DNA of 64,000 bases from Micromonospora sediminimaris (GCA_900112325.1 FOLJ01000002.1:62001-126000), one strand, 5' to 3'. Shown: positions 8,224 through 17,468, counted from the stretch's first letter. Numbers and translations: made by a program. Notes: generated by a model from the letters alone, not told the origin.

Positions 8224-11200
8224 GTGACAGCGCCTCGCCTGCTCAGCCCGTTCATGCGTACGCGCACCCGGCTGATCTGCACCATGGGTCTCCTGCTGGT
8301 CGCCGTCATCGCGGCATCCCTGCCGTGGTGGCCGGGAATCGACCGAGGCGACAGTCGGCCGGAGGTCGTCACCGAGGCCGCCCCGGCGTCGAAGCCGCCG
8401 CGCGACGAGGCGACCGCGATGGCCGAGGCGCTCCGCACGGGTACCGAGGTGCTCGTCGAGACCGCCACCACGGCCACGTCGCTCACCTGGGCGTTGCCGG
8501 CCGGGCAGTGGCGCACCACCACCCACGCCGTCCCCCAGCGGGCCAAGGACGCCACCGGGCAGTGGGCGCCGATCGACCTCACCTTGACCCACGATGCCGA
8601 CGCACCGGACGGCCTCGGCGTCCGCCCGGTCAACCCGCCCACCCCGGTGCGGTTCTTCGGCGGTGCGACGCGACCCGACGCCACGCCGTCCACGAGCCCT
8701 CCCGCCCAGTCGATGCGCCTGGTCGCCCGCACCGAAGTGGACACACCCCTCGCCCAGGTCGAAATCGGCGGTCACACCGTCACCTACCTGTGGCCCGGTG
8801 AGCTGCCGGAGCCGGTGCTCGACGGCCCGCGCCTGCTCTATCCCGAGGTCCGGCCCGGCGTCGATCTGCTGGTGGTCGCCCGCGACGAGGGCGGATTCGG
8901 GCAGCTGCTGATCGTCAAGAACCGGGACAGCGCCACCATCGAGGCGGTCCGGTCCCTCACCTACGGCCTGCGATCCCCGACGGCGACCTTCCGCCACGAC
9001 CAGGAGACCGGCGGCGTGCAGATTCTCGACGCCGCGAGCCAGGTCGAGATCGGCTCGATGCCCACCCCGTTCGCCTGGGACTCCGCCGGCCAGGACCCGG
9101 CGTCGCCCCAGCCGGCCCTACGCACCGCCGTCGCCACCACCGCCGACGTGCTGAACCTCTCCGGGCTGAACGGGGTCGAGGCGGGCGCCCGGCACGCTCC
9201 GATGCCCACCAGCCTCGACGGCGACGGCAGCGGTGACGTACGACTGCGCCTGGACGTCGCCGCCACCGGCCTGCTCACCGACGCGGACGCGATGTTTCCA
9301 CTCTTCCTCGACCCGACGTTGCGCAGCGGCACGCTGGCCTGGGCGACGGTCTACAAGCAGCACCCGAGCACCAACACCTGGAACGGCACCAACTTCAACT
9401 CCGGCAGCACCGACGCCCGGGTCGGCTACGAGGAGCGGACTCCGCTGACCGCCCGCTCCTTCTGGCGGATGGGCTTCAAGAGCAGCATGAAGGGTGCGAC
9501 GGTCAGCTCGGCCACGTTCAAGGTGTTCAACAACCACTCCTGGAACTGCACCGCGCGCCAGATGGAGGTGTGGCGCACCGGCTCGATCTCCTCCGCCACC
9601 ACCTGGAAGAAGCAGCCGAGCTGGGTCGAGGTGCAGCAGAAGAAGTCGTTCGCCTTCGGCTACGGAAGCAGCTGCGCCGACGACTACGTCAGCTTCGACG
9701 TGAAGAAGATCGCCCAGAACGGCGCCGACGGCGGTTGGTCGAACGTGACCCTCGGCATGCAGGCGACGAGCGAAGGCGACACGCTGACCTGGCGCAGGTT
9801 CAAGGTCAGCAGCACCGAGCTGACGGTTGTCTACAACACTCCGCCGAAGGAACCGACGGGCGGCAAGAGCACGCCCGGCGGCACCTGCGTACCCGGCCCC
9901 GGCGGCGGTGTCACGGTCGCCAGGACCAATCTGACGCTGTACGCCAAGGCCACCGACCCGGACAACAACCTGAAGGCGCTCCGCTTCCGCTTCTGGAAGA
10001 CCGGCTCGACCGTCCCGTCGGGCACCCTGGTCACCGCTCGCAGCGATGGCAGCGCGGAGCTCCTGGTGCCGTCCAGCAGCCTGGAGGACAAGACCACCTA
10101 CTCCTGGGACGTACGCGCCGAGGACGAGTCAAATGCCTCGTCGAGCTACTTCCCGCCCGGCACCGAACCCTGCCGACTGACCATCGACGCCTCGGCGCCC
10201 CCTGCCCCCACCGTGACGAGTGAGGTGTTCCCGGAGGCCACCCCCGACGGCGCAACCTGGGCAAGCGTGTCGTTCGGCGGAACCGGTTCGATCACCTTCA
10301 GTGCCACGGGCGCGACCCGGTTCACCTACGCCTTCGAGGCCATCAACACCCAGTCCGTGGATGCCGTCAACGGCACCGCCACGGTGCCGGACCTCGCACC
10401 ACGGCACGCCGGTCCCACGACCCTGCACGTGTACGCCTACGACGCGGTCGGTAACCGCAGCGCCAGGACGGACTACGCCATCTACGTGCCGCCGCGCGCC
10501 GCCGGTGACGGCCCCGGCGACACCGGCGGCGACGGCATACCCGACCTGATCCTCGTTGACAACGAGGGCAAGCTGCGCACGTACGCGGGCGACCGCGAGC
10601 CCGAAGGGACCGGACCCAACAACGGCGAGTTGTACGGCTGGTTGTACTCCTCGTACGACAGCGCCGGCACGCTGAACCCGCCCGGCCACTGGTGGAACCC
10701 GACCACCGGCCAGGCCGCTCTGATCACCAAGCACTCCGATGCGTACCCGGGTGACGGCATCACCGACCTGTTCGCCCGTACCCCCGACGGCGGTTTCTGG
10801 CTCTATCCCGGTGACGGGTACGGCAGCTTCAACGTGGACCACCGGCTCCGCGTCATGCTCCCGGCCAACGCGCCGAACCCGTCGACCTGGACCCAGATCA
10901 AGGCGGTCGGCGACATCACCGGCGACAAACGGCCCGACCTGGCGCTACGCTCCGGCCCGGAGTTCTGGGTGCTGTCCGGGTACACCGGGGCCGCGTTCCA
11001 GGAAGCGACCCTGATGAACCACGACGCCTGGGCACGCCGCGACGTCGTCAACATCATCGACATCGACATCGACGGAACGCCCGACCTGCTCTGGCGCAAC
11101 CTGGACAACGGCAACATGTACGTCCGGCACGGTCTGCCCGGTGGGGTGTCCGGCAGCGTCAGCCTCGACTCGCTGAAGCTGGCCAACAACTCCCGCGACG

Positions 11201-11412
11201 GTGACGTTCGTTACGGCAATTCGTGGACCGAGGCGGCCATCGGCGTCGTCATCAGCATTCCCGACGTCAACCGCGACGGGGTGCCCGACATGTGGGTCCG
11301 GTACGAGTCGAACGGCAACATGCACATCTACCACCCGTCGAAGACCGACACAGGGCAATCGAAGAAGGTCGTCCTCTCCGCCGACTGGCGACTGTACCGG
11401 GCATTCGGCTGA
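8224..11412 (+). CDS. Secreted DNRLRE / FG-GAP repeat protein
   Basis: This 1,062-residue exported protein begins with an uncleaved anchor or signal segment at residues 18-37. The next ~100 residues (arginine-threonine-glycine start, then QW-APIDLTL) resemble the N-terminal region of many actinobacterial RHS proteins, but no YD repeats follow. A DNRLRE-type beta-sandwich sits at about 355-540 (TFKVFNNHSWNC). Fibronectin-like linkers come next, then five FG-GAP/VCBS-like calcium loops near residues 770, 843, 897, 946 and 1014 (GDGIPDL, GDGITDL, TGDKRPDL, DIDGTPDL, NRDGVPD), probably a beta-propeller. The start is GTG 8224 after GGGAG; ATG at residue 11 is an alternative. It is divergent from the RHS toxin, so a role at the surface with it (adhesion, display) is plausible but inferred. 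Confidence 0.8.
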   Translation: MTAPRLLSPFMRTRTRLICTMGLLLVAVIAASLPWWPGIDRGDSRPEVVTEAAPASKPPRDEATAMAEALRTGTEVLVETATTATSLTWALPAGQWRTTTHAVPQRAKDATGQWAPIDLTLTHDADAPDGLGVRPVNPPTPVRFFGGATRPDATPSTSPPAQSMRLVARTEVDTPLAQVEIGGHTVTYLWPGELPEPVLDGPRLLYPEVRPGVDLLVVARDEGGFGQLLIVKNRDSATIEAVRSLTYGLRSPTATFRHDQETGGVQILDAASQVEIGSMPTPFAWDSAGQDPASPQPALRTAVATTADVLNLSGLNGVEAGARHAPMPTSLDGDGSGDVRLRLDVAATGLLTDADAMFPLFLDPTLRSGTLAWATVYKQHPSTNTWNGTNFNSGSTDARVGYEERTPLTARSFWRMGFKSSMKGATVSSATFKVFNNHSWNCTARQMEVWRTGSISSATTWKKQPSWVEVQQKKSFAFGYGSSCADDYVSFDVKKIAQNGADGGWSNVTLGMQATSEGDTLTWRRFKVSSTELTVVYNTPPKEPTGGKSTPGGTCVPGPGGGVTVARTNLTLYAKATDPDNNLKALRFRFWKTGSTVPSGTLVTARSDGSAELLVPSSSLEDKTTYSWDVRAEDESNASSSYFPPGTEPCRLTIDASAPPAPTVTSEVFPEATPDGATWASVSFGGTGSITFSATGATRFTYAFEAINTQSVDAVNGTATVPDLAPRHAGPTTLHVYAYDAVGNRSARTDYAIYVPPRAAGDGPGDTGGDGIPDLILVDNEGKLRTYAGDREPEGTGPNNGELYGWLYSSYDSAGTLNPPGHWWNPTTGQAALITKHSDAYPGDGITDLFARTPDGGFWLYPGDGYGSFNVDHRLRVMLPANAPNPSTWTQIKAVGDITGDKRPDLALRSGPEFWVLSGYTGAAFQEATLMNHDAWARRDVVNIIDIDIDGTPDLLWRNLDNGNMYVRHGLPGGVSGSVSLDSLKLANNSRDGDVRYGNSWTEAAIGVVISIPDVNRDGVPDMWVRYESNGNMHIYHPSKTDTGQSKKVVLSADWRLYRAFG

Positions 11413-11423
11413 CCGAACCGAAC

Positions 11424-11466
11424 GGCGACGGGCCTGAGCAGCCGCATCCCTGCCAGGCCCGTCGCC
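11424..11466 (+). terminator. Hairpin terminator after the FG-GAP gene
   Basis: Perfect 13-bp arms (11424-11436 and 11454-11466) form GGCGACGGGCCTG and its complement, starting 12 bases after the stop. There is no T-tract, as is usual in high-GC actinobacteria. Confidence 0.65.
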
Positions 11467-11589
11467 GGGCGCCTTCTCACTACCTCACGACCCGGTCCAC
11501 CGAACAGACCCGACCGCTGATCCGTCGGCCGGGTGCGACCCGCGCAACGGGGACGGTTGCCAGCGGGGATGACGGGGAAATGAAGCGCG

Positions 11590-12429
11590 ATGGGCGGTGC
11601 GTGGGAGCGGACGAAGCGGATCACCAGGGGTGCGTTCCGCCCGGTCCGTGGCCGGGATCTGTCGCTGCACGCCGCCGCGATCACGTTCTACGGTGCGATC
11701 GCCGTGGTGCCGGTGGCCCTGCTGGCGATCTGGCTCACCTCGCTGCTGGCGGGGGCGTCCCAGGTTCGGCGGCTCACCGGGTACGCCGTGGAGGCCCTGC
11801 CGGACGCGATCGGTGCGCCGCACGCGGTGGCCGCGTTGGTCGAGGCGGGGGTCGGCCTGACGCCGTGGCTGGCGCTGGCCGCGCTGCTGCCGGCGTCGCT
11901 GTACGGCGAAGGGCTGCGCCGGGCGTTCGTCTCGGTCGCCGCGCCCCGCTCCGACGAACACCTGGTCGGCTGGCGGGGCCGGCTGTTGCTGCTGCCGCTG
12001 CTGGCGCCGGCCCCGGCGCTGCTGCTGTCGATCCTGCTGGCCCTGCCGACCACCACCGGGCTGGTCCGGCGCGGCGGTTGGGCCGGCGCGCTCGGGGTGG
12101 TGCTGTCGTTCCTGGCCGTGTGGCTGGTGCTCACGCCGGTGCTGATGTGGGTGTTCCGGGTGGTCGGCCCAGCCTCGCCGGACTGGCTCTCCACGCTGGG
12201 GATGGGCTCGTTCACCGCGGCGAACCTGTCCGGCTTCCTGCACGGTTTCGTGCTCTTCGCCTCGTTGCCACTGGACCTGGGCGTGCCCTTCGGCGGGCTG
12301 GACGAGGTGGGTTCCGCAGTGGCGATCCTGCTCTGGCTCTACCTGTTCCACGTGATCGTGCTGGCCGGCTACTCCGCCACCCTGGCCCTCTCCGCCTGGC
12401 GCACCCGCCGCCAACCCGCTCAATCATGA
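11590..12429 (+). CDS. YihY/BrkB-type inner-membrane protein
   Basis: This 279-residue protein has about six hydrophobic helices (around residues 30-50, 95-115, 133-150, 163-190, 207-225 and 245-265). The opening segment RDLSLHAAAITFYGAIAVVP is typical of the YihY/BrkB (formerly annotated RNase BN) family, where a short amphipathic start precedes the first helix. Function in this family is not established; it is not a nuclease. It is a single-gene unit, flanked upstream by the FG-GAP terminator and downstream by the long inverted repeat at 12463. The ribosome site is weak (GGGGAAATGAAG). Confidence 0.7.
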   Translation: MGGAWERTKRITRGAFRPVRGRDLSLHAAAITFYGAIAVVPVALLAIWLTSLLAGASQVRRLTGYAVEALPDAIGAPHAVAALVEAGVGLTPWLALAALLPASLYGEGLRRAFVSVAAPRSDEHLVGWRGRLLLLPLLAPAPALLLSILLALPTTTGLVRRGGWAGALGVVLSFLAVWLVLTPVLMWVFRVVGPASPDWLSTLGMGSFTAANLSGFLHGFVLFASLPLDLGVPFGGLDEVGSAVAILLWLYLFHVIVLAGYSATLALSAWRTRRQPAQS

Positions 12430-12462
12430 CCCGCCCCACCCCCACCCCCGCCCCTGACCCCA

Positions 12463-12531
12463 CGATCTTGCACTTTTGGTCGGCGATATGTCGCTTTGAC
12501 ACCTCTTGCCCGGGCAGAAAGTGCAAGATCG
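12463..12531 (+). terminator. Long inverted repeat, GATCT family
   Basis: Perfect 14-bp arms (CGATCTTGCACTTT at 12463-12476; complement at 12518-12531) enclose a 41-base loop holding TTGACACCTCT at 12496-12506. It lies 33 bases past the YihY-type stop. The element at 43467-43527 shares the GATCT arm end and TTGACACCT loop. Confidence 0.65.
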
Positions 12532-12570
12532 CGGGGGTGGGTGTGGGGTGGCAAGGGTTAGGGTGCGGGG

Positions 12571-14169
12571 ATGAGGGGTGGTGAGGTGCCGGGGCGGGCT
12601 GACGTGGTGATCGTCGGGTCTGGGCACAACGGGTTGGTGTCGGCGATCCTGCTGGCCCGGACCGGGTTGGACGTGCTGGTGCTGGAGGCCGCCGAGGTGA
12701 TCGGCGGGGCGACCCGCACCGAGAATCCGTTCCCCAAGGTGCCGGGGCTGCGTCACTCCACCGGGTCGTACCTGCTCGGGCTGATGCCGCCGGAGCTGCT
12801 GGCCGCGCTCGACGTCCGCATCCCGGTGCTGCGCCGCGACCCGCACTACTTCCTGCCCACCCCCGGCGGAGTCGGCTCGCCCTACCTGCTCTTCGGCACC
12901 GACACGGAGGCCACCCGGGCACAGCTCGCCGAATTCTTCTCCCCCGCCGACGCCGCCGCCGACGAGGCGTTGCAGGGCGAGCTGGCCGCGTTACGCGAGG
13001 ACCTCGCCCCGGCCTGGCTGGCCGAGCCACTCAGCGTCGAGGAGACCGCCGAACGCCACGTCCGTCCCGCGCTGCGCCAGGTCTTCATCGACCTGGTACG
13101 CGGCTCCGTCGCCGACTACCTGGCCCGCTTCGACTTCCGCTCCGAGCTGCTGGTCAGCATGTACGCGGTCACCGACGGCCTGTCCGGGCTCAACGCCGGC
13201 CCCGACGACCCCGGCACCGGGCACAACTTCCTGGTGCACAACATGTGCCGGCTGCCCGGTTCGGGCGGCACCTGGATGATCGCCGAAGGCGGCATGGGCA
13301 CCGTCTCGCGGATCTTCGCCGACGCGGCCCGGGCTTCCGGCGCCCGGATCGTCACCGGCGCCCCGGTCGCCGCGATCACCCTCGACGGAGGTGCCGCCCG
13401 GGGCGTGGTGCTCGCCGACGGCCGCCAGGTCGACGCCGAGGTGGTGCTCGGCGCCTGCGACCCGTACCGGCTGATGGAGCTGCTGCCCGACGGCGCGCTG
13501 CCGACCACGCTCAGCGGACGGATGGCGGCGGTCCAGCGCACCGGCAGCACCCTCAAGCTGAACCTGGCGCTGCGTGACCTGCCCCGCTTCTCCTGCCTGC
13601 CCGAGGACGCGCCGAGCCCGTTCGGCTCCACCATCCACCTGCTGCCCGGCTCGGCGACACTGGCCGGCGGCACCGGCGAGTCACCGATGGCGGCGCTGCG
13701 CGCCATGTGGGCGGACGTGCGGGCCGGCCGACTGCCGCAGGAGCCGACCATCGAGTGGTACCTGCACACCACCGTCGACCCGTCGCTGGCCGACCCGGCC
13801 GGGCACCACTCGTCGGCACTGTTCGTGCAGTCGGTGCCGTACGAGTTGGCCGGCACCACCTGGGACGCGGAGCTGCCCGGCTACGTCGACCGGCTGGTCG
13901 GGATCTGCGAGCGGTACGCCCCCGGCACCGGCGACCTGATCGCCGACGCGGTGCCGCTGCCGCCACCCGGCATCGAGGCGCACTTCGGCATCACCGGCGG
14001 GCACATCCACCACGTCGACAACACCGTCTCGTTCGCCGACCGGATGCCCTACGCCACCGGCGTGGACGGGGTGTACGCGGGCAGCGCCGGCTGTCACCCC
14101 GCCGGCAGCGTCATCGGTGCCGCCGGCCACAACGCCGCCCAGCGCATCCTCGCCGACCTCGGCCGGTAG
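12571..14169 (+). CDS. Phytoene-desaturase-like FAD/NAD(P) oxidoreductase
   Basis: This 532-residue soluble flavoprotein has an N-terminal dinucleotide fold (VIVGSGHNGLVSAILLARTG, then a Glu for the ribose at the end of strand two and GGATRT). It matches the CrtI/PYROXD2 class in length and in the C-terminal FAD signature (DGVYAGSAGCHPAGSVIGAAG, residues ~500-520). Members desaturate polyenes or oxidise unknown substrates. No carotenoid genes (crtB, crtE) are nearby, so the substrate is unknown and I give no symbol. The start ATG 12571 has only a weak G-rich ribosome site. It is transcribed alone and is convergent with the MBL-Rieske gene 45 bases away. Confidence 0.82.
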   Translation: MRGGEVPGRADVVIVGSGHNGLVSAILLARTGLDVLVLEAAEVIGGATRTENPFPKVPGLRHSTGSYLLGLMPPELLAALDVRIPVLRRDPHYFLPTPGGVGSPYLLFGTDTEATRAQLAEFFSPADAAADEALQGELAALREDLAPAWLAEPLSVEETAERHVRPALRQVFIDLVRGSVADYLARFDFRSELLVSMYAVTDGLSGLNAGPDDPGTGHNFLVHNMCRLPGSGGTWMIAEGGMGTVSRIFADAARASGARIVTGAPVAAITLDGGAARGVVLADGRQVDAEVVLGACDPYRLMELLPDGALPTTLSGRMAAVQRTGSTLKLNLALRDLPRFSCLPEDAPSPFGSTIHLLPGSATLAGGTGESPMAALRAMWADVRAGRLPQEPTIEWYLHTTVDPSLADPAGHHSSALFVQSVPYELAGTTWDAELPGYVDRLVGICERYAPGTGDLIADAVPLPPPGIEAHFGITGGHIHHVDNTVSFADRMPYATGVDGVYAGSAGCHPAGSVIGAAGHNAAQRILADLGR

Positions 14170-14214
14170 GCGACGCGTCGGCGTCCCCGGGCGGGGACGC
14201 CGAGGCGGACGGGC

Positions 14215-15798
14215 TCAGCTCGCCGGTGGGGCGGCCTCCGCGACCGCGACCTCCTCGCCGACCCGGTGGGCGCGGACCTTATGACCGACGCTGGTCAGGC
14301 AGCGCCCGCTGGGCAGGTCGAACCGCCAACCGTGCAGCTGACAGGTGAGCTGGTCGCCGTCGACGATGCCGAACCGGCTCAGGTCCGCCTTCAGGTGGGG
14401 GCAACGGCGCTGCACCACCCAGTCGCCGATGGTGATGTCCTCGGCGTCCACCGCCCGCTCGTGCTCGTCGTACCAGCCCTCGGCGTACTGGAGTCGCTCG
14501 GTGGAGAGGCACTTGAAGAAGGCGTACACGAACTCGTTGTACTGCCCGATCCGGGCGGCGGAGAAGCGGCAGGACAGGAAGAGCGAGTTGACCCAGTCCA
14601 CCTCGCCGATGTGCAGCAGGTGCTCCACAAGCGCCCGCTCGGTACGGAACCGGTAACGCACCTTCTCGTCGGCGTACGGCCGCACCTGCTTGCCGGGGAA
14701 GTCGACCACGATCGACTCGATGCTCTCGCCGTCGTAGCCGACCAGGTCGAAGCGGACCGGACCGCCGACCCCCTTGGCCAGGTAGATCGACTCGTCGAGC
14801 AGCGGTTCGATGCGCCGCTTCAGCTCCTTGAGCACGTCCACCTCGGGGTGCCGCCAGGACGCCTTCTCCGCCTCGATGATGGGCCGCTTACGCTCCCGCA
14901 TCTCCTCCAGGTGGGCGACCTTGTTGGCGAAGAACTCCTCCACCGGCATCGGGTGGGTGGTCGTGGCCCCGGTGGTGGTGACCTCGGTGACGCTGCCCGG
15001 CAGCAGCACGATGCCGTTGGTGCCGCCGACCTTGGCGTACTCGGACAGGAAGACCGACTGGTCGGGGAAGATGTTCCCCTCGTCGCCGAAGATGTCGTTG
15101 AACTGCCACAGCTCGTCGTCGAGGAAACACGGCGGGCCGGCGATCGGGAAGACGTGATCGGCCTTGAGGTCGTCGATGTAACGCCAGGTACGGTCGAACT
15201 GCCGATCGCGCTTCTGCTTGCCGAAGGCGGTCTTCGCCGCGTTCGGCAGCTCGTAGACCATCGGATACCAGATCGCGCCGGAGAACTGGAGCAGGTGCGC
15301 GTGCACGTGGCCCAGCTCGGCGAAGGTGCTCAGGTCGGTCGGGCGGGCGTCGTTCTGGTTGAGCAGCCGGACGCCGTCGTACTCCACCCAGAGCGAGGAG
15401 TCACCGATCGGACCGTCGGTCGGGCTGGTCAGCGCCTGGATCATGACCTTGAGGCCGCCGTCCAGCTCGACGACCTCCTCGTTGCGGGTCTTCAGGAAGT
15501 TCGTGAAGCCCAGCTCGCGGAACTCGTCCTCCATCTCGGAGGTGGGGAACTCGGGCAGCAGCACGGTCGCCTTCTTCGACACGTACCGCTTGAGGTGCGC
15601 CGCGTCGAAGTGGTCCCGGTGCAGGTGGGAGACGTACAGATAGTCGACGTCACCGAGGGTCTCCCAGTCGAGCTGCGAGTTGTCGGGGAACGGGAACCAG
15701 GAGGCGAAGTAGGCCGGATTGACCCACGGGTCGCACAGGATGCTGCCCGCGGGCGTGTCGATCCGCATGCTGGCGTGCCCCGTACCGGTCACTCGCAC
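14215..15798 (-). CDS. Metallo-beta-lactamase fold - Rieske iron-sulfur fusion
   Basis: This 527-residue protein has an N-terminal MBL-fold hydrolase domain whose metal motif is complete: His58-x-His60-x-Asp62-His63. A long middle domain (about 220-450) has no assignment I can make. The C-terminus is a Rieske [2Fe-2S] domain with Cys466-P-His468, 17 residues, then Cys486-Q-L-His489. The pairing recalls CMP-N-acetylneuraminate hydroxylases, which combine an MBL fold and Rieske but with the Rieske at the N-terminus; here the order is reversed. An oxygenase or electron-transfer role on a sugar or lipid substrate is possible. No partner ferredoxin reductase is adjacent. The start ATG 15798 is the natural MBL start (MRVTGTGHAS). 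Confidence 0.8.
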   Translation of the reverse strand: MRVTGTGHASMRIDTPAGSILCDPWVNPAYFASWFPFPDNSQLDWETLGDVDYLYVSHLHRDHFDAAHLKRYVSKKATVLLPEFPTSEMEDEFRELGFTNFLKTRNEEVVELDGGLKVMIQALTSPTDGPIGDSSLWVEYDGVRLLNQNDARPTDLSTFAELGHVHAHLLQFSGAIWYPMVYELPNAAKTAFGKQKRDRQFDRTWRYIDDLKADHVFPIAGPPCFLDDELWQFNDIFGDEGNIFPDQSVFLSEYAKVGGTNGIVLLPGSVTEVTTTGATTTHPMPVEEFFANKVAHLEEMRERKRPIIEAEKASWRHPEVDVLKELKRRIEPLLDESIYLAKGVGGPVRFDLVGYDGESIESIVVDFPGKQVRPYADEKVRYRFRTERALVEHLLHIGEVDWVNSLFLSCRFSAARIGQYNEFVYAFFKCLSTERLQYAEGWYDEHERAVDAEDITIGDWVVQRRCPHLKADLSRFGIVDGDQLTCQLHGWRFDLPSGRCLTSVGHKVRAHRVGEEVAVAEAAPPAS

Positions 15799-15988
15799 CG
15801 CAGTTCCCCCTCAAAAAGACAATCAAGGTGTACGCCCCAGAACGCTACCGGAGGCAGTCTGGTCCCCGCCCCGCGACGCCGGTAGTGCCATTCCATCCAC
15901 CGGAGCGGGGCCCATCGGCCCTGGCCGGAAACCGTCGCGGGGGACGTGCCAGACTAGCCGGAGATCCGTTCGCGAGGAAGGACCGACA

Positions 15989-16210
15989 GTGGCAGGCAGC
16001 GAGCCGGTAACGTCGCCAGACCAGCACAAGCCCGGGCACCGTAAGGCCGGGCGGATCGGCGCGGTGCTCACCGCGTTCGCGCTGCTGGCCATGCTCTGCG
16101 GCAACCACGAGGGCAGGGTCGAGAACCTCTGGCTGATCGGCCTGGCCGCGCTGCTGCTGCTCATCGTGATCGGTGACGTGGTGCTGCGCCGCAACGGCCT
16201 GCGCTCCTGA
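15989..16210 (+). CDS. Small two-helix membrane protein, DUF2631-like
   Basis: This 73-residue protein starts at GTG 15989, six bases after a strong GAGGAAGGA ribosome site. The frame is open further upstream but has no such signal. It has a basic, His-rich cytoplasmic start (HKPGHRKAGR), two hydrophobic helices (~25-38 and 50-64) separated by GNHEGRVENLW, and a basic end (RRNGLRS). The size, context near rlmN/cdsA and pattern suggest DUF2631, an actinobacterial family of unknown function; this is from memory. The gene ends 149 bases before the convergent DivIVA-like gene, with a shared terminator between. Confidence 0.68.
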   Translation: MAGSEPVTSPDQHKPGHRKAGRIGAVLTAFALLAMLCGNHEGRVENLWLIGLAALLLLIVIGDVVLRRNGLRS

Positions 16211-16305
16211 CGATCTGTTCAGCCGCAACGGCCCGCGCTGCTGAGCGACCGGGCCCGGCGCGACGACTTGGCGGCCGACCGCCGCACCCATCTGGGCGAG
16301 CAAGC

Positions 16306-16345
16306 GCGAGGGCCCGCTCTCCGGTTTCCGGAGGCGGGCCCTCGC
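16306..16345. terminator. Bidirectional hairpin terminator
   Basis: The 12-bp arms GCGAGGGCCCGC (16306-16317) and complement (16334-16345) continue, after one bulged T, into a further 6-bp stem CTCCGG/CCGGAG with a TTT loop. It sits between the convergent DUF2631-like and DivIVA-like genes. Confidence 0.75.
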
Positions 16346-16358
16346 GCATCGCTGTCGG

Positions 16359-17468
16359 TCAGCGGCCGAAGAGGATGTCCTGCACGTTCTTCAGCGCGGC
16401 GTCGACCTCGGCCTCGAAGTAGCCGCCCTGCACCAGCCCGAAGCGGAGCGTGTCCAGGTCCTTCGGGTTCACCGGCATCTGGTTGCGCCCGGCCATCCCG
16501 CCGAGCAGCGACTCGAAGAACCGGTCCACCTGGTCCGGGTCGTACCCGCTGCCGAAGCGACGGACCTGGAAGCTACGTCGAATCTGGTCCACCCGGTAGA
16601 GGTCACTGCCGGGTGGGCCGGCCATCGGAGGCCCACCCATTGCGGGACCGGCCATCGCGGGCGGGCCGCCCATCGCCGGAGGGCCACCCATCGGAGGCCC
16701 GCCGAGCGCCTGCTGCGGCAGGCCGGGCGGTCCCGCCGGGCCACGCCGGGGGTCCCGGTCCGGCAGCCTGATCTCGGCGGTCATGTCCGTACGGCCGTGC
16801 CGACCCGCCTCGAACCCGTCGAAGCGCTGGTCGTCCGGCGGACCGTAGCCGCCGGGACCGTCCGGCGGACCGTAGCCACCCGGCGCGTCCGGCGGACCGT
16901 AACCGCCGGGGCCGGCAGGCAGTCCACGCGGCGGGGGCCCACCGTGACCCATGCCGCCGGGAGGCCCCATCGGCGCGCCCGGCCCCATCGGCGCGGCAGC
17001 GCCGCGCGGGCCGTCGTAACCACCCCGGGGAGCGTTGTCGTACCCACCGGCGAAAGCGCCCGTCGGCTCGTCGTAGCGGCCATAGGGCGGGCCGGCCTGC
17101 GCCGGCATCGTCCGGGGCGGCATCGGCGGCTGCGGCACCGGGGACATGCCGCGGTCCTCGCGCATGCCGGGGCCCATCCGCTCCATCGGGCCCATCCGGC
17201 CATCGCCGCGACCGGACACGCCGCCGCGCTCCTCCAGCTCCGCCAACTGCCGTTCGACCCGGTCGAGGTGCAGGTCGACCTGCCACTCGTCATAGCCGTT
17301 GAAGCGAACCCGGAAGACGACGTCGTGGACCTCCTGCGAGGCCACCGGCGCTCCGACCGGCTGCCCGGCGAGTGTCGCCTCGACCCGGTCCAGGAAGGCG
17401 TCCACCTCGTCAACCTTGTATCCCCGGCGGAGCGCCTTACGCCGGAAACGCTGACCCTGACTCGCCAC
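16359..17468 (-). CDS. DivIVA-domain protein with two DivIVA half-domains
   Basis: This 369-residue protein starts at GTG 17468 (AGGAG five bases before). The N-terminus has the DivIVA motif FRRKALRRGYKVDEVDAFLDR (residues ~8-30). The last ~70 residues repeat the motif (IRRSFQVRRFGSGYDPDQVD). Between them is a ~200-residue disordered Met/Gly/Pro stretch (GPMG, GGYGPPD, GGPPMGG repeats) rather than the coiled coil of polar-growth DivIVA/Wag31. This is therefore a DivIVA-superfamily protein of unknown role, perhaps in cell-pole or septum organisation. It lies 31 bases downstream of rlmN and is probably co-transcribed with it. The terminator at 16306-16345 follows. Confidence 0.78.
   Translation of the reverse strand: MASQGQRFRRKALRRGYKVDEVDAFLDRVEATLAGQPVGAPVASQEVHDVVFRVRFNGYDEWQVDLHLDRVERQLAELEERGGVSGRGDGRMGPMERMGPGMREDRGMSPVPQPPMPPRTMPAQAGPPYGRYDEPTGAFAGGYDNAPRGGYDGPRGAAAPMGPGAPMGPPGGMGHGGPPPRGLPAGPGGYGPPDAPGGYGPPDGPGGYGPPDDQRFDGFEAGRHGRTDMTAEIRLPDRDPRRGPAGPPGLPQQALGGPPMGGPPAMGGPPAMAGPAMGGPPMAGPPGSDLYRVDQIRRSFQVRRFGSGYDPDQVDRFFESLLGGMAGRNQMPVNPKDLDTLRFGLVQGGYFEAEVDAALKNVQDILFGR

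Noticed and set aside
12571..14169. Carotenoid biosynthesis cluster
   Set aside because: Only one CrtI-like gene; no crtB, crtE or cyclase nearby.
14266..15885. 539-residue forward frame across the MBL-Rieske gene
   Set aside because: Antisense shadow; the reverse frame has complete metal and iron-sulfur motifs.
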